NCBI GenBank assembly: GCA_964483805.1
Contig: CAZADH010000051.1
Coordinates: forward strand, 1 to 26,505
Length of the DNA: 26,505 bases
Direction of reading: 5' to 3'
Origin: CAZADH01 sp964483805
GTDB lineage: Bacteria > Muiribacteriota > Ozemobacteria > Ozemobacterales > Ozemobacteraceae
In this document: positions 6,720-14,520 of the stretch, piece after piece
Layout of the letters: every line of letters starts with the position of its first letter
Numbering within the stretch: the stretch's first letter is position 1
Notes under the pieces: generated by a model
The model's input: only the letters and a program-made list of their open reading frames with translations
Databases searched by the model: none
What the model was told of the DNA's origin: nothing
Program-made: the position numbers and the translations under genes

Positions 6720-8579
6720 TCAGTACCTCGTTCCGGTTGCCCGGACCTCGACGCTGGTCAAGGTCAACGAGCCGAAGCCGTTCTTGCTGATCTCGAGGTC
6801 GTAACGCCCCGGCGGAAGATTGTAGAACGTGTACTCGCCCAGCCCATCGGTCGTCGTGCGGTAGCGGGTGTGGGCGATGCTGACGGTCGCTCCGCTGACC
6901 GGCGACCCGTCGATCTCGTTGGTCACCTGGCCGATGATCACGCCCCGCCGCTCGTCGAGCACGTGCCGGAACCGCTGAAAGAACAGGCCGCGGAACTTGC
7001 TGGTGATCTTCCATTGCCCGTCCTGCTCGACGAGGCTGAGCAGATCGCTGCCGCGACTCTCGAAGCGGCCGATCAGACTCGGGGCAATCGCGGTCAGGTT
7101 GTAACTGACGGCCACCTGAACGCGGTCTTGCTGAAAATTGAAGTTGTGCGGGAAGAGCCGCAGTCTGACGTCGCGGTATTGCCGCAGCGAGTCTTCGATC
7201 AGGCGATAGAAGTCGTCGTAGGTCATCCCGAACGAATCGCGGTAATCCCAGGCGATGTGCTCGCGCACATACTGCCAGTCGGCGCGGGTGAAAGCGAGTT
7301 CCAGTTGATGCAGGAAAGCGCGAATCGCATCGATGCGGGCACTGCGGTTGGGGATGACGATCCGCTCGCGGTGCACCAGTTGCCGGCGCCCGAGATGATC
7401 GACACCGAACAGCCGCAGGTCGATTTCAGGAAAACTCGGGGTGGGGAAAACGCAGGCAAACCCCCCGTCGCCCAGCTCGGTCACCGGATACACGACCTCG
7501 GTGCCCAGTTGGATCTCGAACCGGTCGCGCGGGGTCGGATACGGGTGGAGCTTGAAGCGCAGATCGAGCCGCTTGGGCGCCGGGCGATCGCCGAGGGTGA
7601 ACACCTTGAAACCCGTGGGGTCGGTGGGCATGCGGCCGATCATGGTGCCGTTGAGCAACAGGTCACTGGCCTTGAAGGTGACTTCGGGTGACATTGCGGC
7701 CAGTTCCTTGGCGAACCGCTCGCGCAGATTGGCGAAGCGGCGGAACGCCTCGGTCTCGATGCTGGTGTCGTAGCGCAGCGGCCCGTGATCCTTGCCGTCC
7801 GGCGCGATCTCCAGATAGGTTCCCTCGGCCAGTTTGCGGTGGGTCCGGTCGCCAGTCAGGCGAACCAGGGCGTCGCCGCGCACGGCTCGATAGGTTTCGC
7901 CGTCGCGGGTCACCTGCACCGTTGCCTCGCCGCGCGAAAGCGTGAAGTTCGCTTTCGGCGACTCGATCGAGATGTCGGTTGCATCCTCGCAGGCCAGCAT
8001 CACCGTGGCAAAGCGGGGCTCGAAGGTCAGGCTCGGTCGGCCGTTGTCGGCGCCACCGTTGTCGAGGCGCAGCCGCAGCCCCGATTTGGGCTTGATCAAC
8101 ACGAGATTGCGCAACGAGTAGGCGACGGCCAGATAGCCGTGGTCGCCGGTGCGGATCAGATCGCCATGCACCAGGATCTGCCCCTCTTTCAGCGGATACC
8201 ACGCGTTCTGCTCGTTGTGGGCGAAGTAGCACGGGCCATCGACGAGGACCACCACCGGTTTGTCGGCGGCGACGACGTTGGCGAACGAGTAGGGCAGCGG
8301 CGGCCAGGCCCGCTCGCCGCGCACGAGGATCTTCTCCGCGTTGGGTTTGATCACGGTGTCAGGGGTGTTCTGCACGCGCGGGACGATCGGTTGCGCGCTG
8401 AGCGCGGCCGGGGTGAGCGTCATCGTTTCGACGAGCTTGGCGGATGCCGGTGGCCGCTCGGTTTGCGTGTGCGGGGTCCCGGGTGGCGGTGGGGCGGCGA
8501 TGCCGGCGGCAACAACACCGAAGGTCAGCGCCAGCACCGGAATGAAGCGCAAGAATGAATAAATACTCCGTATTGACAT
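6720..8579 (-). CDS. Secreted FecR-like / NTF2-like / CarboxypepD-regulatory protein (619 aa)
   Basis: The ATG at 8577-8579 shares its A with the upstream TGA (TGATG) and has GAGG at 8 nt. An N-terminal hydrophobic segment ending in G-I-A-A (about residue 28) is a signal peptide. A proline-rich linker leads to a FecR-like module at about 85-250, with L-V-H-G-D-L-I-R-T-G-D-H-G and an A-x-F-T-L-S-R-G-E-A-T-V strand. A middle beta-rich part (about 280-410) is unassigned. Residues about 418-540 look like an NTF2/SnoaL fold, with long helices, a curved sheet and a Q-D-G-Q-W-K-I-T-S strand. The C-terminus (about 545-619) is a carboxypeptidase-regulatory-like beta sandwich: G-Q-V-T-N-E, then N-L-P-P-G-R-Y-D-L-E-I. 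All parts are binding or scaffold folds; no enzyme motif is seen. Probably a periplasmic partner of the barrel encoded upstream. Confidence 0.75.
   Translation of the reverse strand: MSIRSIYSFLRFIPVLALTFGVVAAGIAAPPPPGTPHTQTERPPASAKLVETMTLTPAALSAQPIVPRVQNTPDTVIKPNAEKILVRGERAWPPLPYSFANVVAADKPVVVLVDGPCYFAHNEQNAWYPLKEGQILVHGDLIRTGDHGYLAVAYSLRNLVLIKPKSGLRLRLDNGGADNGRPSLTFEPRFATVMLACEDATDISIESPKANFTLSRGEATVQVTRDGETYRAVRGDALVRLTGDRTHRKLAEGTYLEIAPDGKDHGPLRYDTSIETEAFRRFANLRERFAKELAAMSPEVTFKASDLLLNGTMIGRMPTDPTGFKVFTLGDRPAPKRLDLRFKLHPYPTPRDRFEIQLGTEVVYPVTELGDGGFACVFPTPSFPEIDLRLFGVDHLGRRQLVHRERIVIPNRSARIDAIRAFLHQLELAFTRADWQYVREHIAWDYRDSFGMTYDDFYRLIEDSLRQYRDVRLRLFPHNFNFQQDRVQVAVSYNLTAIAPSLIGRFESRGSDLLSLVEQDGQWKITSKFRGLFFQRFRHVLDERRGVIIGQVTNEIDGSPVSGATVSIAHTRYRTTTDGLGEYTFYNLPPGRYDLEISKNGFGSLTLTSVEVRATGTRY
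8562..8574. repeat. AT-rich inverted repeat AATAC-tcc-GTATT at a gene start
   Basis: Five-nt arms flank a three-nt loop within codons 2-6 of the FecR-like gene, in AT-rich codons unlike the rest of the gene. It belongs to the recurring GTATT/AATAC family. Confidence 0.5.
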
Positions 8580-10852
8580 CAGAAGAACCTCGTGTAGCGC
8601 AGGCGTCCCGATGCTTCCATGAAGTTGCGATCGCCGGCCGCGAAACGGTGGTCGGTGCCTTCGAACTCCAGACTGAAGCGGGCCTCGTTGTTGTACTCCT
8701 TGGTCAGCACGAAGTTCATGCGATCGTGCGTTGAATCGACATTGCCGGCCGACAAGTCGTCGATGCGGCGGGTGAACTCGAGATTGAGACTGACGTCCTG
8801 GTGAAACAACGACCGGCCGCCGCAACCGAAGGTGGTGAAACGGTCGAAACCGCCGGTGGAGCGGTATTCGAAGTTTTCGAAGTTGGTCAGGCCGTAGAAC
8901 TCGCGCTCGGCGTCGTATTTCCAGCCGAGTTTCAGGTCGAGGCCGTTGATGTTGCGGTCGTTGGCGAAGGCGATATCGTCGCGGTCGATGATGTTCGACA
9001 TCCGCGCATTCCAGTTGAAGGCGCCGGCCTTCTGGTTCACGTCGAAGCGGGTCCAGGTGCGGCGGCGGTCGACNNNNNNNNNNNNNNNNNNNNNNNNNNN
9101 NNNNNNNNNNNNNNNNNNNNAGTAGTCGTGGGCCGGTTGGTAGAACAGGGCACACTCCAGGTGCGGGTATTTCTCGGCCGGTTTGACGCGCACGGTCACC
9201 TCGGGGGTGGTGCGCACCAGGGTCGGGCGGGCGCCGCCGTCCTGGTTGCTGCGGCTGAGCCGGGTGCGCATGTTGGTGCTGATGAAACGGTTCAAGGTGT
9301 AGTCGAGGGTGCCGAAGTAGGCGTGGGTATCGCGGGCACTCTCGCCGGCCACCGTGTAGAACCCGGTGCCGGCTTGCTCGACGCCGCCGCTGACCCGGAG
9401 TTTCTCGACCTGGTAGCCGACCAGGGCCCGATAGGCGGTGGCCGCCCGTTCGTCGTCGCCGGCCCGGCGGTCGAGTTCGGTCAACGAGTTGGCCACCTCG
9501 CAGTTGGCGAAGATGTTGGCTGTCGGTTTGACCTGGCAGTCGAGCGAGTAGACCCGGTTGCCGATGGTCGGCGTGTCGAAGGTCGAACTCGGATAGCTGC
9601 GGTCGTCGCGGGTGGTCACCGCATTGAGGCCGATGGTGACCGCTTCGTCGTGGCGGTGCTGCAAGCGAAACATCCCGATCTTGCGCGGATTCTCGAGGTC
9701 TTCTTTTTCGAGGGCGAGGTAGCCCACCCCGGCGCGTGCGGCGGTGTTGGCGTACTGTTGCTCGCCGTAGAAGCCGAGAATGCGTTGGTTGCAGGTCATC
9801 GGCGACAACTCCGGGTGGGCATGACCCAACACCAGGCGCGACATCGGCGTGCGTGACTCGAGACTGATGTGTCCGAGCGTGAAATTCTCCGGATACTCCC
9901 TGGTGTCGTTGCACAACGTGGTGTCGAGCAGCAGTTGCAGCGACGAGCCGCTTGTCTGCACATCGTAAAGATCGTAGTGAAAATTCTGTTCGTAGAAAAA
10001 GCCGCGTTTGCGGCTGGCGATGGTGCGTTCATGATCGACATAGTTCGCGTAGACACTGGAGTCGGTGGTCAGACGCGACGAGAACACCCGGTCGTCCTCG
10101 CGTTCGTTCACGTCGACAGCGCGGGGTGACAGCTCGTTCTTCAGGGGCACGGCCGGGGCCACCGGACGAGGTTTCGCCACCGAGGGGGGCGTGAACCGCT
10201 CGAGGTGCCGGCCCACGGGTTCGGGGCCGACGATGGGGGGGGCCGCAGCCGCGCCGGGGTCGGCGATCCAACCGGGGGCCGATAACTCCGGCATCGTTCG
10301 CGGATTCAGGCGCGGGGCGGGCGGCACTTCCGGGGTGGCGGCATCGGCCTCGACCGCAACGCCGGCGGTCGCTGCCGATGCACTGCGCCCTGCCGCTGCG
10401 CGTGGGACCGGCCCGACGATGGGGACGGTCCGACCGACCGCCGTCGCCTCGGCGAGGCTGACCGGGGCCGCCATGACGGCAGTAGCGGGAAGCGTGCTCG
10501 CTACGGGAGAGCGTGGCGATGCCGGCAATCGCACCGGGCGTGCCGTCACCGGTTTGGCCGGGGTGGGGCGGGGAGCCGTGCGTGCGGTCGCCGGAGGGCC
10601 GGTTCTGGGTGGTGCCGCGGTGGGCAGCGGTTGCCAGGCGGTGTCGATGGTCACCGCCGGGTTGGCGGTGGTGACGGTGACCGTGGGCGCAGCGGCGACC
10701 AGCCGACGCGAGGTCGTCGGGCCGCCGAATCCGGGGCGACCCAGGCCTATGACAAAGAAGAATACAAAAGCAATACAAATGAATCGCGCGCGGTGCGCCT
10801 GGCCCTCGGAACGATGGGGGNNNNNNNNNNGGGCTCCCCGGCCTTTCGACAA
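8579..10852 (-). CDS. Outer-membrane beta-barrel protein with proline-rich N-terminus (start uncertain, internal gap)
   Basis: A signal-peptide-like hydrophobic stretch (F-I-C-I-A-F-V-F-F-F-V-I-G) lies at 10745-10800. It is followed by about 200 residues rich in Ala/Pro/Thr, then about 450 residues of alternating hydrophobic/aromatic strands with polar turns. The sequence ends Y-T-R-F-F, the terminal-Phe barrel-insertion signal. There are isolated Cys residues in the barrel (for example C-N-D-T and C-N-Q-R). The frame is continuous across the 48-N gap at 9073-9120. The real start lies in or right of the 10-N gap; the listed right end is only where the frame stays open, and an ATG at 10941-10943 is one candidate. 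First gene of a coupled three-gene envelope operon. Porin, adhesion or polysaccharide-export barrel are all possible. Confidence 0.7.
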   Translation of the reverse strand: MSKGRGAXXXXPHRSEGQAHRARFICIAFVFFFVIGLGRPGFGGPTTSRRLVAAAPTVTVTTANPAVTIDTAWQPLPTAAPPRTGPPATARTAPRPTPAKPVTARPVRLPASPRSPVASTLPATAVMAAPVSLAEATAVGRTVPIVGPVPRAAAGRSASAATAGVAVEADAATPEVPPAPRLNPRTMPELSAPGWIADPGAAAAPPIVGPEPVGRHLERFTPPSVAKPRPVAPAVPLKNELSPRAVDVNEREDDRVFSSRLTTDSSVYANYVDHERTIASRKRGFFYEQNFHYDLYDVQTSGSSLQLLLDTTLCNDTREYPENFTLGHISLESRTPMSRLVLGHAHPELSPMTCNQRILGFYGEQQYANTAARAGVGYLALEKEDLENPRKIGMFRLQHRHDEAVTIGLNAVTTRDDRSYPSSTFDTPTIGNRVYSLDCQVKPTANIFANCEVANSLTELDRRAGDDERAATAYRALVGYQVEKLRVSGGVEQAGTGFYTVAGESARDTHAYFGTLDYTLNRFISTNMRTRLSRSNQDGGARPTLVRTTPEVTVRVKPAEKYPHLECALFYQPAHDYXXXXXXXXXXXXXXXXVDRRRTWTRFDVNQKAGAFNWNARMSNIIDRDDIAFANDRNINGLDLKLGWKYDAEREFYGLTNFENFEYRSTGGFDRFTTFGCGGRSLFHQDVSLNLEFTRRIDDLSAGNVDSTHDRMNFVLTKEYNNEARFSLEFEGTDHRFAAGDRNFMEASGRLRYTRFF
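9073..9120. other. Assembly gap (48 N)
   Basis: Unknown bases lie within the barrel-coding region. The reading frame and barrel-like strand pattern continue on both sides in the same frame, so the N count is a multiple of three consistent with the gene being intact. Confidence 0.95.
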
Positions 10853-10935
10853 TCACAAACACAAACGCAATAAAAAGTATGGCGGGGGGGGGCCCGGGCC
10901 CAGGGTAAGGTGGGGGGGGCCCCCCCCCGCGACTG
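10745..10935. other. Corrupted contig ends around a 10-N gap (10821-10830)
   Basis: The sequence left of the gap (about 10745-10820) and right of it (about 10840-10917) align as noisy copies: GCCTATGACAAAG against GCCTTTCGACAATC, then AAAAGCAATACAAATG against AAACGCAATAAAAAGTATG. The right copy runs into homopolymers (eight G, nine C). This looks like one locus assembled twice with errors, not a biological repeat. Confidence 0.75.
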
Positions 10936-10950
10936 ATGGTCATGGGTGGC

Positions 10951-10964
10951 GGCCGTGAACGGCC
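10951..10964. terminator. Small GC hairpin after the LysM/M23 gene
   Basis: The GGCCG and CGGCC arms surround a four-base loop, about 20 bp past the stop of the minus-strand peptidase gene. There is no U tract, so it is only a weak terminator candidate. Confidence 0.25.
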
Positions 10965-10984
10965 GGACCTGGTGGTCGTACGGT

Positions 10985-12706
10985 TCAGCGACCGAGATAC
11001 GACATCGGGTTGTAGGCACGACCGTTGACCCGCACTTCGAAGTGCAGATGCGGACCGGTCGAGACACCCGTGCTGCCGACGTTGCCGATCAACTGGCCGC
11101 CGCGCACCCGTTGCCCCTGGCGCACGCGGAGCTTGCTGCAATGACCGTAGACCGTGCTGAGGCCGTTCTCGTGGCGGATCACCAACAACCGACCATAACC
11201 GCGCATCCAACCCGCGTAGTAGACGACGCCGGAACCGGCGGCGAGAATCGGGGTGCCCTGGGGCGCGGCAAAGTCGACACCGGCATGAAACAGCTTGCGG
11301 CGGCGGACCGGGTGCATACGCCACCCATAGGAATCGGTCACGTTCCCCGAAACAGGCATCATGAAGCCCGGGCCACGTTCGTTGTTGCGGCGGCTGGTCA
11401 CCTGCAATACACGGTAATACCGACTCGACACCGGCACCGTGATCTTGGTGCCGACCTTCAATGCCGTGTTCCCGTTGTTGGCGGCGGCGATCTGCTGAGG
11501 CGTCGTGCGGTAGCGGCGGGCGATGGTCGAGAGATTCTCACCACCGGCCACGACGTGGGTGATCAGTTTCTGGTCGTCGGTCGAGGTCGACACCGCGGCC
11601 GGTTGCACGCGTGGTGCTTGTTGCGGTTGCGCCGTGGTTTTGGTCGTCATCTCGGTCTTTGTCGCCGCCGCCGGAGCGGGCAGGACCGCGCGAACGGCGG
11701 GAGCCACGGCCGGAACCGGCTTGATTGCGGCTTTCGGGGTCGCCGTCGGGGTCGGGGCCGGGGTCGCCGGTGCGACCGGCGTGGGTGCCGGCACGGTGAC
11801 GGTGGCGGGTGCCTTGACGGCCGGCGCCTTGGCCGGCGCCGTCGGTTCGTTCGGGTTCTTTGCGATGGTCAGCGTCCGCTCGGCGGGCGTGGTGCCGTTG
11901 GTTTTCACGATGACCAGCGAAGGCACCTGCACGATGGTCGCTTGGTTCCGCGCGGGCACGCTGTTGTTGGCCGCCGCGGCCGTCGTCGTCGGTGCCGGTG
12001 AGGTCACGAGCGGCGAGGCGATGACCAACTTGGCGCGATCGGGAGCGTTCACACTGGCGACCTTCGTCAGATCCTTGCTGTTCGAAACCCGGATCGGCAA
12101 CAACAACTTCTGACCTTCGGTCAACCGGTGGCTGGCCAGGTCGTTCATCGAGATCAGATCCTGCAACGGCACATTGAAACGGCTGGCAATGCGCGACAGC
12201 GAGTCGCCGGACTTGACCGCATAGGTGAGATTGCCGGCAGCGACCGGCACCTGCAGGGTCTGACCGGCCCGCAGCACGTTCTGACCGCCGAGTGCGTTCT
12301 GGCTGGCCAGGGTCTTCGCGTTGGTGCCGAATAAAGAGGCGATGCTCGACAGGGTGTCGCCTTGCTTTACAATGTATGCATGATTGGTGCCGGTCGTCGT
12401 GGTGTCACGGTCCACGATCGTCATCCGGACCTGCTCGGCGCTTGGGCGAGCCGCCGTCGCGGGAGCCGCTGGTGCGGACGGTCGCGTGGCACCGATGGCC
12501 GGAGCCAGGGGAGTGCTCTTCACGTTGGCATCCGCTGCGGCAAAGCGCTTGACGAACTCGTGGTTCGGCATGCTGCTCTCGACCTCGAACGCCGTGAGAT
12601 TGCGCTCGCCGAAGATGCGATCGATGGTAATGGCGGTTGTTTCGAGGGTTACGATGGCAAACAGGAACAGCAGAAAGTAATGTCTTGCCCTCAGTCTCTT
12701 GCCCAC
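10985..12706 (-). CDS. Membrane-anchored LysM / M23 murein endopeptidase (573 aa)
   Basis: I chose the GTG at 12704-12706 because GGAGG lies 9 nt upstream; a GTG 36 codons further up (12814) has no ribosome site. TM segment at about 10-28, so it is anchored in the inner membrane facing the periplasm. LysM 1 at about 110-155 (Y-I-V-K-Q-G-D-T-L), LysM 2 about 161-206 (Y-A-V-K-S-G-D-S-L), then an Ala/Pro/Thr linker of about 170 residues, LysM 3 about 383-426 and a peptidase M23 domain about 450-570. Zinc ligands are complete: H474 and D478 (H-A-G-V-D), H555 (H-L-H-F-E), plus H522 (G-H-C-S). It should therefore be an active peptidoglycan endopeptidase of the NlpD/EnvC-like layout, not an inactive amidase activator. 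Transcribed divergently from the DUF3465 gene. Confidence 0.9.
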   Translation of the reverse strand: MGKRLRARHYFLLFLFAIVTLETTAITIDRIFGERNLTAFEVESSMPNHEFVKRFAAADANVKSTPLAPAIGATRPSAPAAPATAARPSAEQVRMTIVDRDTTTTGTNHAYIVKQGDTLSSIASLFGTNAKTLASQNALGGQNVLRAGQTLQVPVAAGNLTYAVKSGDSLSRIASRFNVPLQDLISMNDLASHRLTEGQKLLLPIRVSNSKDLTKVASVNAPDRAKLVIASPLVTSPAPTTTAAAANNSVPARNQATIVQVPSLVIVKTNGTTPAERTLTIAKNPNEPTAPAKAPAVKAPATVTVPAPTPVAPATPAPTPTATPKAAIKPVPAVAPAVRAVLPAPAAATKTEMTTKTTAQPQQAPRVQPAAVSTSTDDQKLITHVVAGGENLSTIARRYRTTPQQIAAANNGNTALKVGTKITVPVSSRYYRVLQVTSRRNNERGPGFMMPVSGNVTDSYGWRMHPVRRRKLFHAGVDFAAPQGTPILAAGSGVVYYAGWMRGYGRLLVIRHENGLSTVYGHCSKLRVRQGQRVRGGQLIGNVGSTGVSTGPHLHFEVRVNGRAYNPMSYLGR

Positions 12707-12886
12707 CGTCGTCTTCCTCCCTTGCTCCGGTTTGCGCCTGGATGTGACTTTGTCCAGTGCCGCTTCATCGTGCGAAACGGCTGCGCTTATCAATTCATCG
12801 GCAGCAGTGGGCACAAACTTGACAGTGGTCCCGGGAAATATTCCGTGATGGTTCCCGGTGGCCGATTCCGCCGGGGATTTCGACGC

Positions 12887-12916
12887 TTGTCGGCCGGAAT
12901 CCGCTTGTGGTAGAGT
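12887..12916 (+). promoter_or_regulatory. Possible sigma-70 promoter of the DUF3465 gene
   Basis: TTGTCG (12887-12892), an 18-nt spacer and TAGAGT (12911-12916) lie about 35 nt before the GTG start. Both boxes are imperfect. Confidence 0.4.
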
Positions 12917-12951
12917 CGCTGCATTCTCAGGATTAACAAGGAGTCACCTGC

Positions 12952-13392
12952 GTGACCAAGCGCGCTCCCGAACTGACCTGGCAAGACAAGGCGATCCTCA
13001 TCGTCATTCCGGTTGTGGTCTTTCTCATCTTTATCGTCGCGAACTACGTCAGTTCCGATGTCAGCGTGACCGAGGCCATCTCGCGTCAGGCCAAGATCAT
13101 GGAAGTTCGTGACCTGGGCACGATCACCAGCATCCTGCCCACCGTCGGCACCGCGACCCAACTGTTTCGCGTGAAAACCCCCGATGACAAACACGAATAC
13201 AGCTTCTGTTACCGCGTGGTCGGTAGCGACACGATGAATCTCGAGATCGGGCGCAAGGTGCAGTTCTACGGCCAGTATCAATGGGATCCCCAGGGCGGCA
13301 CCGTCGAGGCGCCGTACAAGGGCAAGTCCGGGCAGTGGATGGGCTGGGTCGTCTACAACAACCACCGCTTCATGCACGGCGACGTTGAGTAA
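12952..13392 (+). CDS. DUF3465-like membrane-anchored protein (146 aa)
   Basis: The GTG at 12952 is preceded by AAGGAG at 9 nt. One TM segment at about 15-33 is followed by an extracytoplasmic domain. The domain carries the DUF3465 pattern: a hydrophobic strand L-F-R-V-K-T, then I-G-R-K-V-Q-F-Y-G-Q-Y-Q-W-D-P-Q-G-G at about 99-116, ending in a G-W-V-V-Y-N-N-H-R-F strand. The fold is a small beta barrel of OB type, and the molecular role is not established. It is a single-gene unit, divergent from the LysM/M23 gene and convergent with the pseudopilin gene. Confidence 0.65.
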   Translation: MTKRAPELTWQDKAILIVIPVVVFLIFIVANYVSSDVSVTEAISRQAKIMEVRDLGTITSILPTVGTATQLFRVKTPDDKHEYSFCYRVVGSDTMNLEIGRKVQFYGQYQWDPQGGTVEAPYKGKSGQWMGWVVYNNHRFMHGDVE

Positions 13393-13419
13393 GAAATCGC
13401 CCCACCCGGTCGCCGATCA

Positions 13420-13462
13420 AAAAAAACACGAAGCCCCGCGGATCGACCGCGGGGCTTCATGT
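13420..13462. terminator. Bidirectional Rho-independent terminator
   Basis: A perfect 12-bp stem (13430-13441 with 13447-13458) surrounds a five-base loop. On the minus strand it is followed by GTG then eight T, a strong terminator for the pseudopilin gene. On the plus strand it is followed by ATGTTGTTTA, giving weaker termination for the DUF3465 gene. Confidence 0.9.
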
Positions 13463-13494
13463 TGTTTAGCGCTCGCCCTTCCGGCGAGCGAAAA

Positions 13495-14367
13495 TCAGGA
13501 TTTGGGCGTGATCTTGATCGGGGCCGTCACCACGATGTAGCGCAGGGGTTGGTTGGAGCTGTTCAACTCGACCTTGGTGCGGATGATCCCACTCGTTGGA
13601 ATGCTGTTTCCGCGGTCATAGACGACCTCGCTGAAGTGTTTGCGTGCAGCCAGTGGATCAGCTTGTGTAGTTGATATTGACACGGCGTGTTGGCCAAGAA
13701 CCACCTTGTTGTCACCGGCGACCCGGCAAACCATTGTGGTGATGGTTGCCATCGTGTTGGCGTTATAGCCCGTCGCGCTGAGACTGGCGTCGAAGTCGAT
13801 CGAGAAGACGAGAGTTGCCACGCGTTGGTTGTTTTCCCAGACATCGAACTCGGGCGCCATGTTGTTGGGACCACTGTAGGAAACCGACTTGTTGAACCGC
13901 AAGTAGATGAGATCGTTCTGCGACACTTTTCGGTCATTGTCCAGATCTTCCCATTCGATTTTGCGCATGGCCAAATCGCGAATGTAGTATTCGCGAATGT
14001 CGTCACTGACCGTTTGCGAGTCCGGGCCGTCGCTGTAGACAAAGCCTGCATAGGGGTCGAGCTTGTAGTTTTTTCCCCACGGGTCGGGCGGAATATTGGT
14101 CAGATACTGACCCTGCAGGCCGCCGAAATCGTTGTCGCCAAGAATCGGCAGATACGGCGACTGCGTGGCCAGCAAGCCAAGATACGGCAGATCCTCGCGC
14201 GAATTGTACAGCACCACGGCGCCCTTGAGCGCGTCGAGGTCCTGTTTGGCCTTGCTGATCTTCGATTCTTTGACGTAATCAGCGTAGTACGGGGCCGCGA
14301 CCCCGACCAGCGCAGCGATGATTGCCACAACGACGAGCAGTTCCACCAGCGAAAAACCCTTGCGCAT
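13495..14367 (-). CDS. GspG-like type II secretion / type IV pseudopilin with EF-hand-like loop (290 aa)
   Basis: The ATG at 14365-14367 has AAAGGAG at 8 nt. A class III prepilin leader M-R-K-G is followed by F-S-L-V-E-L-L; cleavage after Gly4 leaves mature Glu5. The hydrophobic helix spans about 5-28. Residues 91-114 (N-I-P-P-D-P-W-G-K-x-Y ... Y-S-D-G-P-D) match the C-terminal signature of GspG major pseudopilins, which bind calcium there. Typical GspG ends about here. This protein continues for 175 residues, beginning with an EF-hand or dockerin-like loop D-L-D-N-D-R-K-V-S-Q-N-D at 141-152. It is inserted in the inner membrane and extracted into a pilus or pseudopilus by assembly machinery encoded elsewhere. 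Single-gene unit ending at a strong terminator. Confidence 0.85.
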   Translation of the reverse strand: MRKGFSLVELLVVVAIIAALVGVAAPYYADYVKESKISKAKQDLDALKGAVVLYNSREDLPYLGLLATQSPYLPILGDNDFGGLQGQYLTNIPPDPWGKNYKLDPYAGFVYSDGPDSQTVSDDIREYYIRDLAMRKIEWEDLDNDRKVSQNDLIYLRFNKSVSYSGPNNMAPEFDVWENNQRVATLVFSIDFDASLSATGYNANTMATITTMVCRVAGDNKVVLGQHAVSISTTQADPLAARKHFSEVVYDRGNSIPTSGIIRTKVELNSSNQPLRYIVVTAPIKITPKS

Positions 14368-14466
14368 TGCGATGACTCCTTTGCGGGTCAGCGATAACTT
14401 CCTGCGATCATAAAGAGCCTACCATCGTCTATCGGCACGAGCCAAATGTTCATCCAGTCTGTCATG

Positions 14467-14501
14467 CCACAGGGCGGCGGGCAACGTGGCAACCCCTGTG
14501 G
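14467..14501 (-). terminator. Possible terminator hairpin after the TPR gene
   Basis: CCACAGGG (14467-14474) and CCCTGTGG (14494-14501) form an 8-bp stem about 20 bp beyond the TPR stop codon. No U tract follows on the minus strand, so this is uncertain. Confidence 0.35.
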
Positions 14502-14520
14502 ATCCCTTTGTGCGAGACCA

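Noticed and set aside
8580..9914. Upstream extension of the FecR-like gene frame
   Set aside because: The open frame continues past the ATG at 8579 only because of GC-rich codon bias; it overlaps the barrel gene in another frame and is Arg/Pro-rich. The TGATG junction marks the true start.
10840..10935. Apparent direct repeat and G/C runs as a possible regulatory element
   Set aside because: The pattern of substitutions and homopolymers next to an N gap fits a low-quality contig end better than biology.
14408..14443. Possible promoter (sigma-54 TGGC-like or TATGAT) before the pseudopilin gene
   Set aside because: The TGGCTCG segment lacks the TTGC half at the right spacing, and the TATGAT has no acceptable -35, so no promoter is called.
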